From Collinsella sp. TF05-9AC (GTDB lineage: Bacteria; Actinomycetota; Coriobacteriia; Coriobacteriales; Coriobacteriaceae), in the NCBI RefSeq assembly GCF_003438495.1, contig NZ_QSSH01000011.1, forward strand, positions 1-64,000: a stretch of DNA of 64,000 nt, read 5' to 3'. Under the pieces are notes generated by a model that worked only from the letters and a program-made list of their open reading frames with translations, was not told where the DNA came from and did no database searches. A program made the position numbers and the translations under genes. Of this stretch, positions 17,065 through 23,827 are shown piece after piece (position 1 is the first letter of the stretch; every line of letters starts with the position of its first letter).

Positions 17065-18828
17065 CTAGTGCTTGCCGCCGTGACTGTTGAGCCAGATATT
17101 GCGACCCAGCATAAGCGCCAGCACCAGCGCGCTCACGTAGCCCATAAAGCCAATGACTGGGATACCAAACACAACCGGCTCGATGCGTGCGTAGTACACC
17201 ACCGACGAACCGATAAACAGGCCGGCGATAACGATAGCCATCGACATGCGGTCGATAATTCCGCCCAGCTGTCGCAGCGCCTTATCGCTGCTCATGATCT
17301 GCGTGTTTACCTTAAGCTGGCCGCGCGTAAGCATACGCGAAGCCAAGCCCAGATACTCGGCCGCCTCGAGCGAGCCTTTTGCCGCGCGATAGCTGCTCGC
17401 GGCAAGATCGCGGCTCATCTCGCGCATGCGGGCGTAGGTGCTCTTCTCGTTTTTGATGTGCGTCTGGATGATCTGGATCATGTTGACGTTGGGCATGTAC
17501 TCGGTCAACAGGCCCTCGAGCGTCACCATGCCGCGGGCGAACATCGTCACCACGCTCGGCAGCTCAACGTCATTTTTGCGCGCGAGGTTTAACAGCGAAG
17601 TCAAAAACTCGCCGATATCCAGGTCTTTAAGGTCGAGCCCGGCAAAGTCGGCAACAATAAAGTCCAAGTCGGACAAAAAGGCCGAATGGTCAAGCTCGGC
17701 CGAATCGCCGCGCGTCACGGCAAAGCGCATGAGCGAATCCTTGAGCTTGGGCACGTCACCCTCGGCCACGGCGAAAATCATGTCTTTGACGATACCGCGG
17801 TCATGGCTCGACATACGTCCGACCATACCCAAGTCGATAAAGTAGACGATACCGTCCTTGAGGATGATGTTTCCCGCATGCGGGTCGGCATGGAAAAAGC
17901 CGTCGTCGAGCACCTGCGTCGAGTAGTCCTCGACAATCGCGGCACCGATCTTTTCCAAGTCATAGCCCTCGACCACCAAGCGTTCAGGATCGGCGATCGA
18001 AATGCCGTCGACGTAGTCCATAACCACCACGTGCTCGGTGCACAGGTCCAGATAGGATTTAGGGCACGTCACGCCATGAACGCTCTTATGGAACTCGTAG
18101 AAGTCGTTGAGGTTTTTGGCCTCGGCCAAAAAGTTGGTCTCCTCGCGAAACGAGGTCCACAGCTCCTCGACTACGCCGTGCAGGTCAACGAATTGATCGG
18201 TGTTGACGAACTTGGAAACGATACGCACCACCGAGCGGATGATATCGATGTCCTGTGCCATAACCTGCTGCGCACCGGGGCGCTGAACCTTGACGGCCAC
18301 GTCCTCGCCCGTCACCAGACGAGCGCGATGTACCTGTGCGAGCGATGCGCTACCAAGCGGATTGGGGTCGATCGCATCGAACATCTCCCCCAGGCGCAGG
18401 CCGTATTCCTCTTCCAGACAGCGGAGCACCACCTCATACGGCACCGGCTCCACGTCGGAGCGCAGACGACGCAGCTCGTCGCAAAAGCGTTGCGGCAGAA
18501 TCTCGGACCGGTTGGCCAGAATCTGCCCCATCTTGACGAACATGGGGCCGAGTTCCTCGAGCAGGCGGCGCAAACGAACCGGCGTGAGGTTATCCCACAC
18601 GCGGTACTTTTTGACCAGGCGAACAATCTGCCCGATGCGTTCGCGACGACCCGCCGGCGTGAGCTGGTATTCCTCGTCCGGCGCCATCGCGTCGGGCTCC
18701 TCGGGCACCATATCGACAGCGCGCGGCTTCTTGCGAGCGCCCGAGACGGCGGCGTCGACCTCATCGACAACCGCCGCCTCGTCACCCAAGGGATCTAGAT
18801 TGTTGTAATCGGTGGTGGAATCTGCCAT
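17065..18828 (-). CDS. ABC1/UbiB atypical protein kinase-like protein
   Basis: AarF/UbiB/ABC1 family, 587 residues. A charged N-terminus is followed by KxGQxx-type LGPMFVKMGQILANRSEILP (about 95-115), an Ala-rich nucleotide loop in NPLGSASLAQVHRA (about 155-170), VAVKVQRPG with the ATP lysine, VVMDYVDGI and the catalytic-loop equivalents FHADPHAGNI and YFIDLGMVG (about 315-335). Two hydrophobic helices close the protein. In respiring bacteria the family supports ubiquinone synthesis; in anaerobic Gram-positives the role is unknown, perhaps in membrane-lipid metabolism. It lies eight bases after the phasin-like gene; the two form an operon, as often seen for these families. Confidence 0.9.
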   Translation of the reverse strand: MADSTTDYNNLDPLGDEAAVVDEVDAAVSGARKKPRAVDMVPEEPDAMAPDEEYQLTPAGRRERIGQIVRLVKKYRVWDNLTPVRLRRLLEELGPMFVKMGQILANRSEILPQRFCDELRRLRSDVEPVPYEVVLRCLEEEYGLRLGEMFDAIDPNPLGSASLAQVHRARLVTGEDVAVKVQRPGAQQVMAQDIDIIRSVVRIVSKFVNTDQFVDLHGVVEELWTSFREETNFLAEAKNLNDFYEFHKSVHGVTCPKSYLDLCTEHVVVMDYVDGISIADPERLVVEGYDLEKIGAAIVEDYSTQVLDDGFFHADPHAGNIILKDGIVYFIDLGMVGRMSSHDRGIVKDMIFAVAEGDVPKLKDSLMRFAVTRGDSAELDHSAFLSDLDFIVADFAGLDLKDLDIGEFLTSLLNLARKNDVELPSVVTMFARGMVTLEGLLTEYMPNVNMIQIIQTHIKNEKSTYARMREMSRDLAASSYRAAKGSLEAAEYLGLASRMLTRGQLKVNTQIMSSDKALRQLGGIIDRMSMAIVIAGLFIGSSVVYYARIEPVVFGIPVIGFMGYVSALVLALMLGRNIWLNSHGGKH

Positions 18829-18836
18829 CTGCGCTG

Positions 18837-19253
18837 CTACTCGGCCTCTTCGGTATCCTTCGCATCGTCGGGCTCAACGGACTCGACGGGCACCGAGGTC
18901 ACGTTGTCCTCGACCGAATCGACGATGTCGCGCACATGGGCCAGGAAGGCCGTGCGCTCGGGGGCGGTCATAACGCGGACGCGAGCCAGAATGAGCTCGT
19001 CGAGCACGCGCTGGGCCGCGGTCTCGCCCTGCGTGCCCAAGCGCTCGGTCAGATCGGAGATGGTACCGCCGGCCTGCTCGAACATATCGGACACGCTGCG
19101 GGCGATATCGGGGGCGCCTGCGTCCTTGCGCACCTGCTCACCCTTGGTATTGAGGTCGTCGAGAACCTTCTTGCTGCCCTCAACGGCAACGGCGGCAGCG
19201 CCAAAGCCAACGTTGATGGCGCCGTTAACAAGCTGATCGAATTTCATAACCAT
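18837..19253 (-). CDS. Phasin-like small helical protein
   Basis: A 138-residue, mainly helical protein with an amphipathic, Ala/Gly-rich N-terminus (LVNGAINVGFGAAAVAVEGSK), heptad-like middle (VLDDLNTKGEQVRKD) and an acidic tail, resembling phasin or PhaF-like proteins. The start at 19253 is chosen for GGAG six bases upstream. It precedes the ABC1 kinase gene by eight bases. No PHA synthase is in view, so a granule role is doubtful; it may regulate or recruit its kinase partner at the membrane. Confidence in the fold class is moderate. Confidence 0.65.
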   Translation of the reverse strand: MVMKFDQLVNGAINVGFGAAAVAVEGSKKVLDDLNTKGEQVRKDAGAPDIARSVSDMFEQAGGTISDLTERLGTQGETAAQRVLDELILARVRVMTAPERTAFLAHVRDIVDSVEDNVTSVPVESVEPDDAKDTEEAE

Positions 19254-19352
19254 GGTTGTCTCCAATCACAAACAACTGCATTGGCGTTCTTGTACCCAAG
19301 ATTGAGTGAAAGCGACAAAGCGTTTTAGCGCTATTCGATCGACGGGAAATCC

Positions 19353-20876
19353 CTACCTCACGTTGTCGTTCATCGCGAAAGAGTTCTTCATGGCGCAGCT
19401 CGTGGTGTAGAGCACCTTGCCCAGCAGGGCATCGGTCTCCACGCGGACACGCTCGGCAAAGGCCTCGTTGGCGCGTGCAAGCTCGGCAGGCACCTCGGCC
19501 TCGGGCAGAGCGGCTACGGCAGCGTCGACGTCATGGATCTGCTTGTGGCCCATGCCACCGACCTTCTCCTGATAGTCCTCCACAGCGCGGCCGCACTCAT
19601 GAAAACGGACGTCGGCTAGCGCGCCGATCAGGCGGTTGGCCCAGTAGAAATTCTCGGACGTCACGCGAGCCTGCGTGTCGGCATAGTACTCGGGCATGGT
19701 CTCGACATTGGCGTACAGCGGCACGAGCGCGTTAAACGAGTTAGAGCCAAACGCCATCCACTGCACGGCGCGATACGCCGGCTGTACATAGGGACGCAGC
19801 TGCAACACGGCAAGCTGGCTGTTGCGGTTGATGCCGATGGGACGATAGGCACCGCGCGTGGCGGGCGTGCCCTTGCTGCCGTAGCAGTCGTACTCCGTGC
19901 CCTGGTAGTGGCTCGAAAGCACGTACTTGATGTCCTCGATGGTCACCTTGCGCTCGGGCACGCGGCTCCAAGGGATGTCGTCGCTCTCGGGCGTGTAGTC
20001 GGCGTCGGGACCGTCCCATACATCGCTGGGGTTGAGGCAGCGCTGCATATACCAGGCGCGCGGCGTGTTATAGACGTGGTCACTGTCGCTGTGCGAGCCA
20101 AAGGCCTCGCGCGGGTTAAAGACCGTCGCCGGACCGTCGCCCCCGACGCCCAGCGTCAGGTCCAGATGCCACTCGGCCATCCAGGAGCGCAGGTCGGCAG
20201 AGCACATATGATCTGCCTGGGTGCCCTCGGCATCGTCCAGGTCAAAGCCGTCGATACCCAGCTGGTTGGGCATGGTCACATAGGCGTCATCGGGCACGCG
20301 CTTGGCGATCCAGTGGTGGCCGCCGATGGTCTCGAGCCACCAGATCTCGTCAACGTCACTAAAGGCGATGCCGTTGTTCTCGTAGGTACCGTAGCGCTCA
20401 AGCAGGTCGCCCAGAATGCGCACGCCGTCGCGGGCGGACTTGGCGTACGGCAGCACCAGGGTCACCATGTCCTCCTCGCCCAGACCGCCGGGCTGCGCCG
20501 GCACATAGCCGTCCTCGCCCTCGTTGCCCTTGGCGGGAACGTAATCGACGAGCGGGTCGGCGCCGCGAACGCGCTCGTTGGTGGTGAGCGTCTCGGTTGC
20601 GGACATGCCAACGTTAAGCTCGTTGAAGCCGGCCTCAGCCCAGATGCCGTGGCCCGGGACAACATCGGGGACGCTCGTGTAGCGCATGGGGTTATCGGGC
20701 AGTTCAACGGTCAGGTGACTCAGGACGCTCGTGTAGACGCGCGGCTGCTCGTCGGGATGCACCACGCGCATACGCTTGGGCTCAAACACCCCGTTGGACG
20801 AGTCCTCGTTGCGGGCGACAAGCGTCGACCCGTCGTAGCTCGCGTTCTTACCAACCAAAATCGTTGTGCACGGCAT
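19353..20876 (-). CDS. C69 family dipeptidase
   Basis: A 507-residue N-terminal-nucleophile dipeptidase (peptidase family C69, PepD/U34 type). The start at 20876 is chosen since AAGGAGG ends six bases upstream; it gives MPCTTILVGKNASYDGSTLVARNEDS, placing the catalytic cysteine at residue 3, exposed after processing. The family hydrolyses a broad range of dipeptides. Further family features include a GHGIWAEAGFNELNVGMSAT block and DEIWWLETIGGHHWIAKRVP. No export signal is visible, so it is likely cytoplasmic. It fits an amino-acid-fermenting or peptide-using gut anaerobe. It stands alone, with the folate pair upstream on the same strand. Confidence 0.93.
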   Translation of the reverse strand: MPCTTILVGKNASYDGSTLVARNEDSSNGVFEPKRMRVVHPDEQPRVYTSVLSHLTVELPDNPMRYTSVPDVVPGHGIWAEAGFNELNVGMSATETLTTNERVRGADPLVDYVPAKGNEGEDGYVPAQPGGLGEEDMVTLVLPYAKSARDGVRILGDLLERYGTYENNGIAFSDVDEIWWLETIGGHHWIAKRVPDDAYVTMPNQLGIDGFDLDDAEGTQADHMCSADLRSWMAEWHLDLTLGVGGDGPATVFNPREAFGSHSDSDHVYNTPRAWYMQRCLNPSDVWDGPDADYTPESDDIPWSRVPERKVTIEDIKYVLSSHYQGTEYDCYGSKGTPATRGAYRPIGINRNSQLAVLQLRPYVQPAYRAVQWMAFGSNSFNALVPLYANVETMPEYYADTQARVTSENFYWANRLIGALADVRFHECGRAVEDYQEKVGGMGHKQIHDVDAAVAALPEAEVPAELARANEAFAERVRVETDALLGKVLYTTSCAMKNSFAMNDNVR

Positions 20877-20977
20877 GCGCATCCTCCTTAAGCGAAGAAA
20901 TCAAACGATAACAGTGTATCGCTTCGACACGAAAAGGGCGAAACCACGGCTTCGGCAGCCCCTGTGGGCAAAAACGC

Positions 20978-21832
20978 CTATTTCGATGCGCGCCCCGCCG
21001 CCTCGATCACGTGTTTGGCGAGGATCGCCGTGGTCACAGCCCCCACGCCGCCCGGCACGGGAGTAATTGCGCCAACGATCGGTTCCGTAGCATCAAAATC
21101 GACATCGCCGACCAGCTTGCCAGCGGCCTCGTCCCAGTTAATGCCAACATCAATGATCGTCTGGCCCTCGCGAACGGCATCCGCGCCAATCGTGCTCGCG
21201 CGTCCAACGGCCGCAACAACGATATCGGCAGAACGGCACTCGGCAGCAAGATCGCGTGTATGCGTATGGCACGTCGTCACGGTCGCATTGCGCGCCGTAA
21301 GCATGGCGGCAACAGGACGCCCGATCACCAGCGAACGCCCGGCCACAGCAACCTTAGCTCCATCCAGCTCAACACCGTAATGGTCCAGCAACGCTAACAC
21401 TGCCTCGGCCGTGCAGGGAGCAAAACCCTCGCCGCGCCCCGAAAGCGTGGTAAGCAGCGAAGACGGCGTCATGGAGTCAACGTCCTTGGCGGGATCGAGC
21501 GCTGCGGCGACGGCGTTCTCGTCAAGGCCGGCGGGCAGCGGGCGGAACATCAGACAGCCATGAACAGCCGAATCGGCATTGATGTCCTCGACGGCCGTCA
21601 ACAGCTCGTCCTGCGAAACATCGGCAGGAAGCAAAACGCGGCGAGCCTCAATGCCAACCTTCTCGCAGCGCTTGAGGGCACCGCGCTCGTAGGACAGGTC
21701 GTCCTCGCGCTCGCCCACACGAACGATGGCCAGCGTCGGTACAACACCGCGCTCGCGCAGGGCTGCACAGCGAGCAGCAAGTTCCTCGGTCAAAGCGCGA
21801 GCAACGGGAGCACCCTTCAGCAGTTCAGCCAT
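20978..21832 (-). CDS. folD: Methylene-THF dehydrogenase / methenyl-THF cyclohydrolase FolD
   Basis: Bifunctional one-carbon enzyme interconverting methylene-, methenyl- and 10-formyl-tetrahydrofolate with NAD(P). At 284 residues it is normal length. Signatures include VGEREDDLSYERG (usually GxxxxSxxYvxxK, here with R in place of the catalytic Lys), HGCLMFRPLP, KDVDSMTP, VAGRSLVIGRPVA, and PVPGGVGAVTTAIL at the C-terminus. The position normally held by catalytic lysine reads R in YERG, worth noting: this form may have altered cyclohydrolase activity and rely on the adjacent cyclodeaminase-like protein. The start at 21832 has AGAGAGGAT upstream and lies two bases past the fchA-like stop, so translation is coupled. 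Confidence 0.9.
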   Translation of the reverse strand: MAELLKGAPVARALTEELAARCAALRERGVVPTLAIVRVGEREDDLSYERGALKRCEKVGIEARRVLLPADVSQDELLTAVEDINADSAVHGCLMFRPLPAGLDENAVAAALDPAKDVDSMTPSSLLTTLSGRGEGFAPCTAEAVLALLDHYGVELDGAKVAVAGRSLVIGRPVAAMLTARNATVTTCHTHTRDLAAECRSADIVVAAVGRASTIGADAVREGQTIIDVGINWDEAAGKLVGDVDFDATEPIVGAITPVPGGVGAVTTAILAKHVIEAAGRASK

Positions 21833-21834
21833 GG

Positions 21835-22467
21835 CTATCCTCTCTTCCTTGCAGCGTCGGAGGCGCGGCGCGCCAGCGCATCGGCGCGCGGCAACCATGT
21901 GTCGAGCAACTCATCACACGCCGTCTCGAGCTCCTCAGCACGAACGCGATCTTTCATAGACGTGGTGTTCGCAAAGAGCGTCAAGCTCGCGCCCTGCATA
22001 GCGGCACGGCAGAACACGGCGCCGCACGCCACATCGGACAGCAGCTGACGCGAACCCTTGTCGGCCATGTCCTCGAGCAGCGCCAGCGCACGCCCGCAGG
22101 CATCCATAATGCGATACGGCGGCATAGCGGCCACATGCAGCGCATCCTGAATCGCGGTCGCTCGAGCCGGATCGTCACGCGGAATACCGTACGCCGTGGA
22201 CACCTGCCCGTAGGCACGAACGTCCTCGGCGACCAGACCCACAAGTTCCTGCGCCAACTCATCCGCCTGGGCAAACGCGCGCGTCAGATCGTCTGCGCGA
22301 TCGGCAAGCGCAGGATTTGTCGCCCCATAGCGAGCAACCATCCCGCAAAGCGAGGCGCCCAGTGCACCTACAAAGGCGCTCGCGCTACCGCCGCCGGGAA
22401 CCGGCTCGCGTGCGGCAAGCGCCTCGGCAAACTCTCGACATGTTTTATCCATCATCTCTTGGCTCAT
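21835..22467 (-). CDS. fchA: Methenyltetrahydrofolate cyclohydrolase / cyclodeaminase family
   Basis: A 210-residue all-helical protein of the formiminotransferase-cyclodeaminase C-terminal family (FchA). It carries the family hallmark PVPGGGSASAFVGALGASLCGMVA near residue 25, then a long helical bundle with AYGIPRDDPARA. FchA converts methenyl-THF to 10-formyl-THF. The start at 22467 has AAGGTG upstream. It is coupled to folD, where the usual cyclohydrolase lysine is changed to arginine, suggesting the two split the FolD work. With fhs (35820) they form a formate-to-methylene-THF route. Histidine formimino metabolism is an alternative, but no hutI/ftcD is nearby. Confidence 0.85.
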   Translation of the reverse strand: MSQEMMDKTCREFAEALAAREPVPGGGSASAFVGALGASLCGMVARYGATNPALADRADDLTRAFAQADELAQELVGLVAEDVRAYGQVSTAYGIPRDDPARATAIQDALHVAAMPPYRIMDACGRALALLEDMADKGSRQLLSDVACGAVFCRAAMQGASLTLFANTTSMKDRVRAEELETACDELLDTWLPRADALARRASDAARKRG

Positions 22468-22628
22468 ACGCACGCACCTTCAAGTCATATACATCGGTCG
22501 GGTGGCAACCGCCGACCGACCGCATCAATCACATAATGGTGCTAAGTCTAGCCCATAAGTACATGAGCGTCAGCGCACCTGGCCATCGCGGATTTCTATG
22601 ACGAACGATAGGCGTCGGCACCGCAAAC

Positions 22629-22647
22629 ATGGGACACATGGCCCACC
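22629..22647 (+). repeat. 19-base direct repeat, copy 1
   Basis: ATGGGACACATGGCCCACC, identical to 22837-22855. Weaker similarity extends both ways (GGCACC upstream; CGAG, TCCG, CGT and GGCA downstream), so about 50-60 bases of promoter-like DNA seem duplicated. The motif itself has TGGG/CCCA symmetry. Confidence 0.7.
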
Positions 22648-22694
22648 TTTCGAGACTTCCGGACGTCAAAAACTGAGGCATATCTATAAACAAG

Positions 22695-22790
22695 GAACCT
22701 GTTGGGGCAACGCCCACGCACGCGCGCCCCATTAAATCAACGGGCACCTCACCCCGGGGAGGGCCGACAGCATCGGCCCTCCCCTCTTTT
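22695..22790 (+). ncRNA. Candidate small structured RNA ending in a terminator
   Basis: Between repeat copy 1 and the lipoprotein gene there is no ATG-started coding frame, yet the plus strand has a hairpin TGGGGC / GCCCCA (22703-22708, 22726-22731) followed by a perfect Rho-independent terminator (22756-22790). A short RNA of about 100-150 bases, or the remnant of a deleted lipoprotein copy, would explain this. No promoter of good quality is visible. Confidence 0.35.
22756..22790 (+). terminator. Strong terminator without an upstream gene
   Basis: Twelve-base stem GGGGAGGGCCGA / TCGGCCCTCCCC with a five-base loop, then TCTTTT. It closely resembles the lipoprotein gene's own terminator at 23594. 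Confidence 0.85.
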
Positions 22791-22836
22791 GCGTCCGGAC
22801 ATATTGCCACTTAACGGCGCAAATCCGGCACCCAGA

Positions 22837-22855
22837 ATGGGACACATGGCCCACC
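22837..22855 (+). repeat. 19-base direct repeat, copy 2, in the lipoprotein promoter
   Basis: Second copy of ATGGGACACATGGCCCACC. Nineteen bases after it comes TACAGT (22875-22880), a plausible -10, so the repeat covers the -35 area of the lipoprotein promoter and could be an activator site. Confidence 0.6.
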
Positions 22856-22927
22856 CTAGCGAGCCGTCCGCGCGTACAGTAAAGGCAGGTAATCCATGGG
22901 CGGTTACAGATCGAGGAGGACACGACC

Positions 22928-23521
22928 ATGAAAAAGAAGGCCTTTGCGATTCTCACCCTCTGCATCAGTCTCTTTGCCGCAGTTGCCCTGGTGGGTTGTG
23001 GCGGAAGCGGTGGCGCTACCGGCAGTGGCGGTGGCGGCGGAGCAGAAAAGCCAGCCGTGGATATGAGGACCGACTTCATTTGGTTTAAGGTCGAGGTCCC
23101 CGAGGGCGTCGAGGTCATCGACGTCGCAGGCGATACCGCCGACAGGGCCCAGTTTAAGTTCACCGAGAGCGAGCACGCCAGCGATCGCTTCATCCCCGTC
23201 TTCGATCCTGACAAGAACGCCGATGAGCTGTTCGACTACGAGGCAAAGTGGAATGCCAGCTTTGAGTGGACCGAGAATGACCCCGTCAAGTACAACGGCA
23301 AGACTTGGCGCAACGCTTCCTATACACACTCGGGCGGCGTGACGACTGAGTACTTCACCGAAGCAGGCGGCGGCAGCGTCTACGTGCGCATCGACAACGT
23401 CGAGGAGCACAAGGATGCCGTCGAAACCATGATGAAGTCTCTGGAATTTGCCGACGACATCGCCAAGGCAAAGACCAAGGCCATGGACGTTAAGCTCGAC
23501 GATATCGAGATCAAGCGCTAA
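22928..23521 (+). CDS. Secreted lipoprotein of unknown function
   Basis: A 197-residue lipoprotein: basic MKKK start, hydrophobic core and lipobox VALVGC with the lipidated cysteine at residue 24, then a Gly/Ser-rich tether (to about 40) and a globular beta-rich domain (about 45-190) containing DFIWFKVEVPEGVEV and a closing NVEEHKDAVETMMKSLEF helix. This layout resembles small Coriobacteriia lipoproteins of unknown role. GAGGAGG lies eight bases before the ATG. Its promoter region holds the 19-base repeat and its terminator is at 23594; both flanks recur just upstream, suggesting a lost second copy or a related RNA. Confidence 0.8.
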   Translation: MKKKAFAILTLCISLFAAVALVGCGGSGGATGSGGGGGAEKPAVDMRTDFIWFKVEVPEGVEVIDVAGDTADRAQFKFTESEHASDRFIPVFDPDKNADELFDYEAKWNASFEWTENDPVKYNGKTWRNASYTHSGGVTTEYFTEAGGGSVYVRIDNVEEHKDAVETMMKSLEFADDIAKAKTKAMDVKLDDIEIKR

Positions 23522-23593
23522 GCGACTGGCGAGCGCAGCGGGAAACGCGGGCGCAGTGCAAACAAGCGACGGTGCCCCAGCGCTTCGTACCCA

Positions 23594-23626
23594 GGGAGGG
23601 CCGGTAAACCGACCCTCCCTTTCTTA
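23594..23626 (+). terminator. Lipoprotein gene terminator
   Basis: GGGAGGG, mismatch, CGG / CCG, CCCTCCC (23594-23604 with 23609-23619), then TTTCTTAT. The rest of the gap to the next gene (23627-23827) holds only a likely -10 TATAGT at 23779. Confidence 0.85.
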
Positions 23627-23827
23627 TGCCGGCAGCCGACGAACGCGAAGATGCCGGACGCCGGAACCACTCCAAATGTGGCAACAGTACGAAAACGGCA
23701 AGCACCCCAACACGTCCACCCGCCGATTTATAGCGCCGCGCACACAATTTAAGCCGGCGCCTTTAAACATCTGGACGGTATAGTTACCAAAATGAGTGCA
23801 TAACCGCACCCTGCGAACGGAGGAGTT

